Notes: generated by a model from the letters alone, not told the origin. A DNA stretch of 64,000 bases from Pedobacter sp. D749 (GCF_019317285.1 NZ_CP079218.1:4774001-4838000); one strand, 5' to 3'. Positions 9,881 to 17,415 are shown, numbered from the stretch's first letter. Numbers and translations are program-made.

Positions 9881-9888
9881 TATATTTG
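9881..9888 (+). promoter_or_regulatory. Possible -7 element of the tssN-tssK promoter
   Basis: TATATTTG matches the Bacteroidota -7 consensus TAnnTTTG and lies 26 nt before the tssN ATG. No convincing -33 TTTG is present at the expected distance, so the call is weak. Confidence 0.3.
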
Positions 9889-9914
9889 TAGTACATCACA
9901 TCTATAAAAATTTA

Positions 9915-10808
9915 ATGGACGTTCAATCATTTTTTATCCGCTTTCTCTTATTCCCGCTGATTTTCATGGTATCAACAGCGGTGCTTTCTATCATTAACAA
10001 GAAGAACCAGTTTCTCAATAACAAACGACTCATCGTAAGTGTTCTGTTAATTGGCATTATTTTGGCCATCCCGGGTTTTTTAGGCTTTCTAAACTTCAAT
10101 TTTATGCCCTGGGGTTACATTATCTGCTGTATATTTTACCTTTTAATGGGAACGGTTTTCGTTTACCTGTTAACCAAATACTACCCGAAGGATATGCTGG
10201 AGCGTAAAGTTTTTATCTTTTTTGCCACATTAATTTCGACTATTTTATCTGTTTATTTATTCCAACTGGCATTTAACTGGTTAAGTGCGGTAAACTTTGG
10301 GTGGTTCGGTGCGGGCAGTATTGCCTGTTTCTTTGTGCCACTTATTTTTTGGTGGGCCTATGTTTCCTTATTGGAGATTCCGTCTGAAATTTACAAAATC
10401 TGGAGATACCCTGATACGCCACTGGATATTAACATGGACCATGTAGACTTTAACCGTTTATTGGTATTGGAACTTGAGCTTTATAAAAAAAGCAGTGATC
10501 CGGAGCCTTTGAAAGTAAAGGTAAAAGCGGTAGAAAACATGAACTTCGGGATCTGGTTCCACAAGTTTATCGACGATTATAATTTAAAGTTTGCCAAAAG
10601 TCCGGTGGAATTCAGGAGCGACGATATGGAAAATTATAAATGGATTTTCTTTATTAAAACTTCCTTCTTTAAACGGAATATCTTTATTGATCCGGATCTG
10701 GATATCATTGAAAACGGAATTACCGAAAAAATGACGATTTACGCTAAACGGGTATCTGAAAATATTAACAAACCAAATGAAGTTGGAGAAAGTGCTATCT
10801 TTATCTAA
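9915..10808 (+). CDS. tssN: TssN, T6SSiii inner-membrane protein
   Basis: 297 residues. Five or so hydrophobic segments fill about residues 5-160, followed by a soluble, charged C-terminal domain (about 170-297) that should face the cytoplasm. This layout, and its place directly before tssK (22-nt gap), match TssN, which with TssO/P/Q/R replaces the classical TssJLM membrane complex in Bacteroidota. The classical tssL and tssM are not seen in the window. The start at 9915 follows a short AT-rich leader with a TAnnTTTG element. Confidence 0.75.
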   Translation: MDVQSFFIRFLLFPLIFMVSTAVLSIINKKNQFLNNKRLIVSVLLIGIILAIPGFLGFLNFNFMPWGYIICCIFYLLMGTVFVYLLTKYYPKDMLERKVFIFFATLISTILSVYLFQLAFNWLSAVNFGWFGAGSIACFFVPLIFWWAYVSLLEIPSEIYKIWRYPDTPLDINMDHVDFNRLLVLELELYKKSSDPEPLKVKVKAVENMNFGIWFHKFIDDYNLKFAKSPVEFRSDDMENYKWIFFIKTSFFKRNIFIDPDLDIIENGITEKMTIYAKRVSENINKPNEVGESAIFI

Positions 10809-10830
10809 TCTATAATTAAAAACATCTACC

Positions 10831-11970
10831 ATGATAAAGCCGCTAAAATATAAATCCATTAACTGGATTAATGGCATGAAGCTCTCCAGTGATCATTTTA
10901 CCTTGAGTGATCTCTACTTGCAGGACTTTGTACGCGATGCCGCCTCTCTACATTTAAACAATAGCAATTACGGTTTTTTACCCCCTTTTGCGGGTTATAA
11001 AAGTTCGCATGATATCGAAATTATCGAAAAAGCAACTAACCATATAGAGGTGAGGGTAAGGTATTGTAATGCCATTACACCTGAAGGTTGCCACATTGAT
11101 ATTGTACAATCGGATAATATGGACACGCTGGTACACAACCACTATTTTGGGCAGTCGGAGCCGCGTAACTACGTTATTTTATTGGTAGTGAGTCCGTTTA
11201 ACCGGGCGCCCGCTGGCACACCAAATCCTGAAGAAAGCCCGATTCGCTACCCTGAACTCACTAAAAGCTATTCCATCGCTGTTTTACCGGAAAGTGAAGT
11301 GAGTTCGCAAACAGCAGACAGCTATTTTCTAACAATTGGACAGGTTTATTATGAGAATGGCAGATTATCGATCAACAATAATTATATCCCGCCAAGCTCA
11401 ACCATAACAAGCCATCCGGCATTAATCAGGTATTATGAGTCATTCAGTGTTTTATTGAATGATTTACAATTGGCTGCATTTAAGATTATTGATAAAACAG
11501 CAGGCCGCGATAATATTACTCCTCTTGGTAAGAATATCCGTCTGATTTCTGAAAAGATTGTAGATTATATTGCAGGTTTATTTTACGAATACCGAAACAT
11601 TGCACACCGCGAATCGCCTGTTGTTTTAGCAGGTTACTTTTCTAGTCTGGCACATATCTTTTTTACAGCTATAAAACTGATAGATCCGCGTGAACGGGAA
11701 GAGCTGCTTAAATATTTTTACGAGTGGAAAGATGTAACTCCAGGAAACTTTGAAGAGCTTTTAGCTAAAACCATTGAATTGGTTTACGATCATAAACAGA
11801 TTAACAACAGCATGGTAATGGCCAACGAATTTATGAATGTGTTGGTAGCCCTCTGGAATAAATTGAGTGGATTAGAATATATCGGGCAGCGCAAGGAAAA
11901 TATTGTGGTTGCCGAACAGCAGGTTGTACAACAGGTACAAGCCAGAAAAACCTGGACTTTGCTGGATTAA
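10831..11970 (+). CDS. tssK: TssK, T6SS baseplate-membrane adaptor
   Basis: 379 residues, the subtype iii length (proteobacterial TssK are about 440). The N-terminus has the characteristic W..GM.L...HF pattern (INWINGMKLSSDHF, residues 10-23), followed by the beta-rich shoulder domain and a helical neck and head. TssK trimers join the TssEFG wedges to the inner-membrane complex. It is the last gene of the tssN-tssK unit and is followed after 28 nt by a strong terminator. Confidence 0.85.
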   Translation: MIKPLKYKSINWINGMKLSSDHFTLSDLYLQDFVRDAASLHLNNSNYGFLPPFAGYKSSHDIEIIEKATNHIEVRVRYCNAITPEGCHIDIVQSDNMDTLVHNHYFGQSEPRNYVILLVVSPFNRAPAGTPNPEESPIRYPELTKSYSIAVLPESEVSSQTADSYFLTIGQVYYENGRLSINNNYIPPSSTITSHPALIRYYESFSVLLNDLQLAAFKIIDKTAGRDNITPLGKNIRLISEKIVDYIAGLFYEYRNIAHRESPVVLAGYFSSLAHIFFTAIKLIDPREREELLKYFYEWKDVTPGNFEELLAKTIELVYDHKQINNSMVMANEFMNVLVALWNKLSGLEYIGQRKENIVVAEQQVVQQVQARKTWTLLD

Positions 11971-11998
11971 ATTATTTCTCGGAGTAAATTTTGTAATT

Positions 11999-12031
11999 AA
12001 GCTGTACCCATAACCCGGGTACAGCTTTTTT
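11999..12031 (+). terminator. Rho-independent terminator after tssK
   Basis: A perfect 11-bp stem (AAGCTGTACCC / GGGTACAGCTT) with a 7-nt loop is followed by a run of six T. It marks the right end of the T6SS locus. Confidence 0.9.
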
Positions 12032-12304
12032 AATATAAATTAAAAAGCTATTCACTGACTTATACACTGCTTTGTCCAATCTTCTTCCATGACAACGTTT
12101 TTGAATGGCAATCTTGCTTTTCCATTATTTGGCTTTCACATCTGCTTTGCATCAATGACAAGTAATGGCAAGACAAAACAGCCACAGCACTATAAAACAA
12201 AGAAGACAATCGAAGTATGAACATTTGTATTACAAATTTGTCGATTATTAGTCATTCATCAGACCTAAATACATTTACTTTGCTTCCCTAACCAATATCA
12301 TTAT

Positions 12305-13063
12305 ATGAAAAAACAAAACTCACTGACAAGTGTAACCAGGAAGGTTACTTTTGTTGTGGCTGCAACCTTGGTGTTTGCAAGCGCTACATGTTTAACAGGC
12401 TGTAAAAAAGACGAAAAGATGGCGCCAGTGCCAGTTACTGCTTCTACGAAACCAGGCGCAACGGTAGAAACCTACCAATCGGGTACACATAACGGCTTCT
12501 TTTGGTCGCTTTGGAAGAGTGACGGAGCAACCGGCACAGTCAATTATGCTAATGGTGCCGCCGGAAATTACAGCATTAACTGGAACGGGTTTAACGGTAA
12601 TTTTACCAGCGGGAAAGGTTATTCGGTAGGGTCAACAACCTATAAAATAGGCTATAACCTGAGCACTTATTCAAACTCCGGAGGTGGTACTTTTGGCTGG
12701 TACGGATGGAGCAGAAGCCCTTATTATGAGTATTATGTGAATGAAACCTGGGGTTCGGTTTCACCTCATACCGGTACTTTCCTGGGAACATTTAACTCCG
12801 ATGGTGCTGCTTATAATGTATGGACCCGATGGATGACAGGTAAAAATATCGACGGTGGTGACGGTTTTAGACAGATTTATAGCTCAAGGGTTACAAAAAC
12901 TTCTACCGGACAAAATCACGTTATTACTTTTGCCAACCACTACAACAAATGGCAAAGTTACGGATATACGCTTGGTCAGTTAAATATTCCTGCAATTATG
13001 GTTTCAGAAACATGGGGCTCTAATACGAATGGCAATATCAACTGTACCATTTGGGCACAGTAA
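12305..13063 (+). CDS. GH11 endo-1,4-beta-xylanase-like lipoprotein
   Basis: 252 residues. A lipoprotein signal ends in LTGC with Cys33; the rest is a single beta-jelly-roll domain of glycoside hydrolase family 11. Family features: GNFTSGKGYSVGS (about 98-110), YGWSRSPYYEYYVNE (133-147) with E142 at the nucleophile position, and E235 in SETWGS at the acid/base position. These motifs are divergent: classical GH11 has PLVEYYIVE and EGYQSSG. GH11 enzymes cut xylan backbones; here the enzyme would be anchored to the outer membrane. No other xylan genes are nearby. It stands alone after the T6SS terminator and may have been acquired separately. A T6SS role is not suggested, because it is a lipoprotein. 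Confidence 0.85.
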   Translation: MKKQNSLTSVTRKVTFVVAATLVFASATCLTGCKKDEKMAPVPVTASTKPGATVETYQSGTHNGFFWSLWKSDGATGTVNYANGAAGNYSINWNGFNGNFTSGKGYSVGSTTYKIGYNLSTYSNSGGGTFGWYGWSRSPYYEYYVNETWGSVSPHTGTFLGTFNSDGAAYNVWTRWMTGKNIDGGDGFRQIYSSRVTKTSTGQNHVITFANHYNKWQSYGYTLGQLNIPAIMVSETWGSNTNGNINCTIWAQ

Positions 13064-13087
13064 ACATTTGTTTAAAAGGTCACAACC

Positions 13088-13118
13088 ACATACTGTCCGG
13101 CTATTGCCGGCAGTATGT
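13088..13118. terminator. Hairpin after the GH11 gene
   Basis: An inverted repeat with arms ACATACTG-T-CCGGC and GCCGGCAGTATGT (one bulged T) and a 4-nt loop lies 24 nt after the stop codon. There is no T run, so it may act as an RNA 3' end stabiliser rather than a full intrinsic terminator. Confidence 0.5.
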
Positions 13119-13183
13119 ACTGTAAGTAATTCTGATCACTTACCTGGATTAAAAATGCTTTTATTATTTAACAATTAGTTACC

Positions 13184-13708
13184 ATGAGATCCATACTTTA
13201 TTTCCTTGCTTGTTTCATTTTTATCCTCGCCGCCTGCAATTCGTCAAATCCTAAAAAAATAGATGGAAATAAAAAATCACTGATCGGAAAATGGCATCGG
13301 TTTTCCACAGCAAATGGATATAGCGAATTTGATATTGATTCGCAAAATGTAGTTTTCTATAATCAAAAAGTGGGCCGGTTCAAACTTCCTTATAAAATAG
13401 AAAATGATTCCTTAAAATACCTTACCAAAGATTATGTTGCCAAGATTACAAACTACGGTGACTCTATTCTTTTGGAAGGAAACGATAGTACTAAAGCCGT
13501 TTTGCACAGGTTTAAAGAACCGAATATTCCTTTTAAAACAATTCCTGAACAAACAGATTCTTTATCATTTGCATCATACATCGCAGATTTCGATAAAAGA
13601 TTAATCAGTGAGTTTGAGAAAGCCGGAATAAAGATTGCTAATGGTGCGGAAAAAGATCAGGGACCGGCATACGAAGAACTGTTGAAAAAAAAATCAGCAA
13701 ATAGATAA
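13184..13708 (+). CDS. Small lipoprotein, lipocalin-like, function unknown
   Basis: 174 residues with a lipoprotein signal ending in LAAC (Cys18). Residues 32-110 read as alternating short beta strands (LIGKWHRF, YSEFDID, VVFYNQKVGRFKLPYKI, SLKYLTKDYVAKI), as in lipocalin-like beta-barrels of Bacteroidota; GKW near the start of the barrel is the usual lipocalin signature. The C-terminal 60 residues are helical and charged. It is not closely coupled to the GH11 gene (120 nt away, with a hairpin between), so it may have its own promoter. No specific role can be given. Confidence 0.6.
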   Translation: MRSILYFLACFIFILAACNSSNPKKIDGNKKSLIGKWHRFSTANGYSEFDIDSQNVVFYNQKVGRFKLPYKIENDSLKYLTKDYVAKITNYGDSILLEGNDSTKAVLHRFKEPNIPFKTIPEQTDSLSFASYIADFDKRLISEFEKAGIKIANGAEKDQGPAYEELLKKKSANR

Positions 13709-13721
13709 TAACATGAATTAA

Positions 13722-13752
13722 ATGCTCCCCTAACTTTGTTTAAAGGGAGCAT
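13722..13752. terminator. Convergent hairpin between two lipoprotein genes
   Basis: Arms ATGCTCCC and GGGAGCAT around a 15-nt loop lie between the plus-strand lipoprotein gene (ending 13708) and the minus-strand cluster (ending 13761). It is probably shared by both directions. Confidence 0.5.
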
Positions 13753-13760
13753 CTTAATTT

Positions 13761-14060
13761 TCAGGCGAAGCGCCATTTTCTTATTAGCCAGTAAGCCAGG
13801 CCAAGTGCCACTACCAGCCCTCCATTTTCAGCATTGTAGAAAAATTTCCCCAATGGTGTAATTTGCACCACATATTCGCTATTACTGGTATCAAGCAAAA
13901 GGGTGTTTCTTGTTGCCCAGCCTTGCTGATTGGTATTTTCCTCGTTATGGCTGGATGATTGAAGTTCTTGGGTATGCAAAGACTTTTTGCTTTTTAAGGC
14001 GCCGCATGCCGAAAGTACCATACAACAAGCCATCAATAGGTTTAACTCAGTTTTCATCAT
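13761..14060 (-). CDS. Small lipoprotein with C-terminal hydrophobic segment (u-spanin-like topology)
   Basis: 99 residues. The N-terminus is a lipoprotein signal with lipobox LSAC (Cys19); a polar, Ser/Asn/Gln-rich middle (20-75) follows; the C-terminus has a short hydrophobic stretch (about 80-93, GGLVVALGLAYWLI) closed by basic residues. A lipoprotein with a C-terminal membrane segment could span outer to inner membrane, the layout of phage unimolecular spanins. It overlaps the upstream CHAP gene by 14 nt, so the two are translationally coupled. The homology is unknown and the spanin reading is inference from topology and neighbours. Confidence 0.6.
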   Translation of the reverse strand: MMKTELNLLMACCMVLSACGALKSKKSLHTQELQSSSHNEENTNQQGWATRNTLLLDTSNSEYVVQITPLGKFFYNAENGGLVVALGLAYWLIRKWRFA

Positions 14061-14610
14061 CCACTCCTTTCTTATTGGTCCAATCGGCGAAGTATTTGAT
14101 GGCTTTTATTGACCGCCGTTTCCGGTACCCCCCATCTCCGTCCCTGCTGCCCTCCATATTGGTATTCCCTTCAATGGTAATCAGCCAACCGCCTTCCTGC
14201 CGTTCCACAAACCCACAGTGGGCTATACGCTTCAGGTGGCTGAAGTAGATGCCGAATACTACTGCGGGGCGTACCTGTTTGGTGCGTTTATAGAATGGAA
14301 ATAAGGCCGGGCTGCAAGGTGTACGTGGTGCGGCGTAGCCGGCCTGGCCGAAAACCCAGCTTACAAAAGCCGCACACCAGGGGCTGCCCTGTTCAACACC
14401 TGTATAACGCAGGTATGTAGCTACCCGCGGCCCATCGTTGTGTCCGGAAAGTTCGCGCACACCTACTTCGTTTTTTGCAATGCACAACAGCTTTGCCCTA
14501 TCTGGCATGGCCATGTTCGGCGCCTGGTTTATGTTATAGCGGCCAGGCAGGCTATGCCCGCTAAAAAGAGCAAAGCAAACGATGCCCAAAAAAATCTTAA
14601 CTGTTGCCAT
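14047..14610 (-). CDS. CHAP-type peptidoglycan amidase/endopeptidase
   Basis: 187 residues. A hydrophobic N-terminus (residues 5-18) looks like a signal or signal-anchor sequence. The catalytic domain shows the CHAP/NlpC pattern: C79 in SPWCAAFVSWVF, H132 in AHCGFVE and N150 in EGNTN. Such proteins hydrolyse peptide bonds in peptidoglycan and act as phage endolysins or remodelling enzymes. The first 82 nt overlap the 3' end of the upstream membrane-protein gene in another frame; a later start (Met33, 14514) would remove both the overlap and the signal. It overlaps the downstream lipoprotein gene by 14 nt. Confidence 0.75.
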   Translation of the reverse strand: MATVKIFLGIVCFALFSGHSLPGRYNINQAPNMAMPDRAKLLCIAKNEVGVRELSGHNDGPRVATYLRYTGVEQGSPWCAAFVSWVFGQAGYAAPRTPCSPALFPFYKRTKQVRPAVVFGIYFSHLKRIAHCGFVERQEGGWLITIEGNTNMEGSRDGDGGYRKRRSIKAIKYFADWTNKKGVDDEN

Positions 14611-14903
14611 GATGTGAGTTGTTTAAATCGTAAAACCATATCTGTTAAATTAAGCAGGCCAAGGCTGAGCCAAAAGCGGTACAAAAGCCACCAGGAAATT
14701 TGCATTAGGGCCACATAACACAACAGGCCAAGCAAAATTAGCTGCCAAATACCTGCATCGAGCAGGGCAGCGGTAGGTTCGAAGGTTCTTAATAAATTAG
14801 GGAGGGTAAGCCAGCCTAGAATTAAGATGATGGCCAGCATCAGTTTTTCGAGTAGTTGCCTTTTTGGCGTTAGCGCCGTTAAAGCCAGTTTTAATGTTTT
14901 CAT
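14529..14903 (-). CDS. Three-TM small membrane protein (holin-like)
   Basis: 124 residues from the Met at 14903, which has AGAAAAG just upstream; a longer form from 14942 is possible. Three hydrophobic helices at about 21-40, 53-75 and 104-123 are separated by short basic loops. The third helix is encoded in the region that overlaps the start of the CHAP gene. Size and topology match class I holins, and it lies directly upstream of a peptidoglycan hydrolase. There is no sequence-level proof of a holin role; it could be any small membrane protein. Confidence 0.5.
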   Translation of the reverse strand: MKTLKLALTALTPKRQLLEKLMLAIILILGWLTLPNLLRTFEPTAALLDAGIWQLILLGLLCYVALMQISWWLLYRFWLSLGLLNLTDMVLRFKQLTSWQQLRFFWASFALLFLAGIACLAAIT

Positions 14904-14966
14904 ATCTTTTCTGTTAAATAGCCCAAACCTGCAACATTGCATGGTTTGGGCGGGTTATGAATTAAA

Positions 14967-15604
14967 CTAAGGAATGGTATAGGTACCCAGGTACTGGCTG
15001 TTTGCCACGGCCATGGCATCGCGTTTCACTGCAAAAGCCCACCCATGAAAAACATCACCACTAAAGCCGGCGCCAATTACCGCGGTGTAAGTCATTGCGG
15101 CGCGCTGCGCGTCTTCGTACACCAGGTACATGCTTTTGGTAGCGTTAAAAAGCACTACAGTAAGCGAGTCATCGGTAAAAGAATTGTAGCGTTTAAAATG
15201 CTCTGCCAGTTCAGTACCAGATCTGCCCCTTGCAGGCTTGCATTAAGGCCATGAAAAACCGAAAGCGAACCTCTGCTAACCACCACCTGCGAAAAATCGA
15301 TCACAAAATCCGGGTAGCTACCGCTAACCGCCTGGTTTAAGAAGATTTTTACCGCTGCATTGTAGCCTGTAATTTTGTTCAGCTGTTTATCTTTAAAGCC
15401 AATGTTTAAAATGTCTTTAATAGGGCTCAGGTAGAGCGCGGCGAGCGCAAATTTAGCACGCTGGGCCAGTTGGGGTTCGGTACTGGGTTTGCTGCTTTTT
15501 TTTGGCAAGCCCCTCAGGTAATCGATGCTGCGCCAGTTGCTGCCAATTACACTGCCTACTTTGCCAGAGAATGCGCCATTTGCGCCTTTTGAATAAGTTG
15601 CCAT
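14967..15604 (-). pseudogene. DUF6266-type protein gene broken by a one-base frameshift
   Basis: The N-terminal half is read from 15604 (MATYSKGANGAFSGKVGSV, then a GSNWRSIDYLRGLPKK block) and stops at 15155. The C-terminal half continues in another frame from about 15183 to 14967 and contains the rest of the family pattern (SMYLVYEDAQRA ... WAFAVKRD ... NSQYLGTYTIP). Adding one T next to the TT at 15184-15185 (plus strand) restores a single frame of about 212 codons reading NATNSFTDDSLTVVLFNATK. The family is widespread in Bacteroidota and its function is unknown to me. Either a real recent frameshift or a sequencing error explains it. Confidence 0.75.
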
Positions 15605-15869
15605 AATTTTTGTTTTTTATTGAAAAAATGTTTGTATCAAAGGATTTCTGTTTATACCGGTATGTTTAAATCCATGCTCAAACTTAGCGGCCTGGCAGCG
15701 TTATCACCTTATTTTGGACTGAAATGAGCTAAATTGAGCCAATTTGCAGGGATTGTGAGCTAAAATGGGCCGTCACAGCTAGCTCGTGGTGTATAAACCG
15801 TGGGAACTTGTGGCAGCCAACTTAAGGGCAGCATAACCATAACGAGTGTAACTGATCGGCCAAAACAGC

Positions 15870-15911
15870 CCCCGGCTTTACCTTTTAGGTAACCAAAGGG
15901 TAAAGCCGGGG
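15870..15911. repeat. 13-bp perfect inverted repeat in a GGGTAA-rich spacer
   Basis: Arms CCCCGGCTTTACC (15870-15882) and GGTAAAGCCGGGG (15899-15911) are exact reverse complements around 16 nt. It is followed to about 15983 by repeated GGGTAA/GGTAAC words (15908-15927, 15951-15959, 15973-15982). The spacer 15605-16002 holds no other gene. It lies between the HTH gene and the DUF6266 gene, so it could be an operator region or a hairpin in the transcript. Confidence 0.7.
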
Positions 15912-16002
15912 TAACCATGGGGTAACCCTGGGGTTAACTTGGTGTACAGAAAGGGTAAACAACTGGTAAAGAAAGGGTAAACAATGTCTTATGCTGTCTT
16001 CT

Positions 16003-16281
16003 TCAGATACGGCCTTTTCGCTGGCTCTCCAGGTAGGCGGCCAGCAGATCCTTCAGGTAAAAACGATCGCCACCCGGTAGTTTTACAGGCTTTAACGTGC
16101 CATCTTTTACCTTACGTTTGTACGTGCTTTCGCTAATGTTTAAGTAATCTTTAACCTGCTGGCGGGTGAGTTGCACATCAGGGTCGCCGAAAAGATCGAT
16201 AAAAGTAAAGGTGAGTTGTTCTTTGTTGAGTACGAGGTAAATATTGTACATTACCTGTACCAGCGCTTCAAGGTTATTCAT
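16003..16281 (-). CDS. Small excisionase/MerR-like helix-turn-helix protein
   Basis: 92 residues. The C-terminal half is a winged helix-turn-helix of the excisionase (HTH_17) type: QLTRQQVKDYLNISESTYKRKVKDGTLKPVKL...RFYLKDLLAAYLE. The N-terminal 35 residues form a helix with no known motif. Such proteins are common in Bacteroidota mobile elements, as regulators or recombination directionality factors. It is the first gene of the minus-strand cluster that ends at 13761. No integrase is seen nearby. Confidence 0.75.
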   Translation of the reverse strand: MNNLEALVQVMYNIYLVLNKEQLTFTFIDLFGDPDVQLTRQQVKDYLNISESTYKRKVKDGTLKPVKLPGGDRFYLKDLLAAYLESQRKGRI

Positions 16282-16744
16282 AAGGCGTAAAATTTAAAAC
16301 ACGAAACCATTTTGCGAAAGGCTGATGAGGCGTTCCTCAACCAGATCCGAAAGAGGTTTCTATTCTGACATTCAAGCAGTTAAACCCATAGCACTGAAGC
16401 GGCTCAAATCGGTTAGAAATACGGTTTTTACCTGTAAATTTTAGCGCCAAACAGCACCAAAAGCTGTTTAACAATCCCAATAAAATTCAAGTTAATGGTA
16501 GATATGTAAATTCAAATTCATTGGGGCGACAACTTTTCCCAAAGTCATGGGCAGCCCCGGCTAAGGCTACGTTTTGTTAACGTTTCTTTCGGGATTCCAT
16601 CTACGGTAATATGGGTTTTATGTGCTCACTGAATCGCTTACCTTTTGCTTAATCCGAAAAAATGAATAATTTGGAGTTTTCAGAAAACGAAAAAACCTGT
16701 AAACATTTTATTTACAGGTTTTTAGTTAAATATAAACTATTTTC
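16282..16744. other. Gene-free spacer between the HTH gene and tRNA-Asp
   Basis: No ORF of convincing composition, RNA gene or repeat is recognised here apart from the tRNA terminator at 16691-16723. A weak GGGGC/GCCCC inverted repeat around 16525-16560 could be a small hairpin. Confidence 0.4.
16691..16723 (-). terminator. Terminator of the first tRNA-Asp
   Basis: A perfect 13-bp stem (AAAAACCTGTAAA / TTTACAGGTTTTT) with a 7-nt loop lies 22 nt beyond the tRNA 3' end on the minus strand, and its T run lies in the distal arm. Confidence 0.85.
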
Positions 16745-16849
16745 GCGGAATGGACGGGACTCGAACCCGCGACCTCCTGCGTGACAGGCAGGCATTCTAA
16801 CCAGCTGAACTACCACTCCTTTTGTTCTTCTTTAAAGTTCGAACCTCTT
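16745..16849. repeat. 105-bp direct repeat, copy 1 (tRNA-Asp and upstream region)
   Basis: Exactly the same 105 bases occur at 32550-32654, in the same orientation. The copy includes the whole tRNA and 30 nt of its upstream region. Confidence 0.95.
16746..16819 (-). tRNA. tRNA-Asp (GTC)
   Basis: A 74-nt cloverleaf on the minus strand: acceptor GGAGTGG / CCATTCC, D arm with AGCTGGTTAGA, anticodon loop CTGTCAC (anticodon GTC), T arm GCGGGTTCGAGTCCCGT, discriminator G. CCA is not encoded. It is identical to the tRNA at 32551-32624. Confidence 0.95.
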
Positions 16850-17152
16850 TCCCTTTCGGGACTGCAAATATATACACTATATTCAGTTTATCACTATAGT
16901 AACCGACTTTTTAATTAATAAATACGTAACACACTGAGCCTCATTCTACATATTTTAATCAAAATGATTATTTAACAAAAATGATTATATCACTGAGAAT
17001 ATTGCTATCAAGCAGGTCTTAAATAAGCATACTCATCTTTATATTCATTCGGACACATAAGCTCAACAGATTGTCCCCTCTCGTATCCCGAAGATTACTC
17101 GTTCAAAAAAACAAAATGGGAAACAAGGACGGTTTGCTGATGAAATTAAACG
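16850..17152. other. AT-rich gene-free spacer
   Basis: It probably carries the promoter of the first tRNA-Asp on the minus strand (near 16850-16890). The rest shows no gene or RNA that I recognise. AAAATGATTAT occurs twice near 16963-16987. Confidence 0.4.
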
Positions 17153-17374
17153 TTAATCTGCATATTCCTCCAATATACTTAGCGTATATTTTGATAGTTT
17201 GTATTTTACGGCTACCAGGCCGAAAAATCTTTTCAAGGTAGTTGCGCTGATCATTTTTTTAGTGCTCTTAGAAATCTCTTCCGACAAAAATCTGCAATCC
17301 CAGGAAGTAACAGAACTTAGCCCGGCTTTTAAACAGACGCGGGCTCTTAGTTCTTTTAATGCTTTATCATCCAT
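17153..17374 (-). CDS. Short hypothetical protein (truncated N-terminal domain type)
   Basis: 73 residues. The stretch FLSEEISKSTKKMISATTLKRFFGLV...LSKYTLSILEEYA matches a small helical N-terminal domain found in longer uncharacterised Bacteroidota proteins, where it is followed by a variable C-terminal part. Here it stops right after this domain, so it may be a remnant or a free-standing version. It starts 10 nt beyond a strong hairpin following the ompA gene and could be read through from that operon. Confidence 0.45.
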   Translation of the reverse strand: MDDKALKELRARVCLKAGLSSVTSWDCRFLSEEISKSTKKMISATTLKRFFGLVAVKYKLSKYTLSILEEYAD

Positions 17375-17384
17375 AATTTACAAG

Positions 17385-17415
17385 CTTTCCTACCTTGGTG
17401 TGCCAGGTAGGAAAG
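17385..17415. terminator. Hairpin after the ompA-like gene
   Basis: Arms CTTTCCTACCT and AGGTAGGAAAG (11 bp, extendable with a bulge to 13) lie 8 nt past the ompA stop. On the minus strand no T run follows, so termination may be partial and the 73-residue ORF downstream may be co-transcribed. Confidence 0.55.

Noticed and set aside
12232-12241. Palindrome ACAAATTTGT upstream of the GH11 gene as an operator
   Set aside because: Short, AT-rich and likely by chance in this base composition.
12305-13063. GH11 protein as a T6SS effector
   Set aside because: It has a lipoprotein signal and follows a strong terminator; nothing links it to secretion by the T6SS.
13910-14248. 112-codon plus-strand ORF
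   Set aside because: Shadow of the CHAP and lipoprotein genes on the other strand, which have clear motifs.
15150-15190. Programmed frameshift in the DUF6266-type gene
   Set aside because: No slippery heptamer or downstream pseudoknot is evident; a simple one-base loss explains the sequence.
16003-16819. Integration of a mobile element at tRNA-Asp
   Set aside because: There is an excisionase-like HTH gene next to a tRNA, but no integrase and no repeated tRNA 3' end besides the second full tRNA copy; not enough to call att sites.
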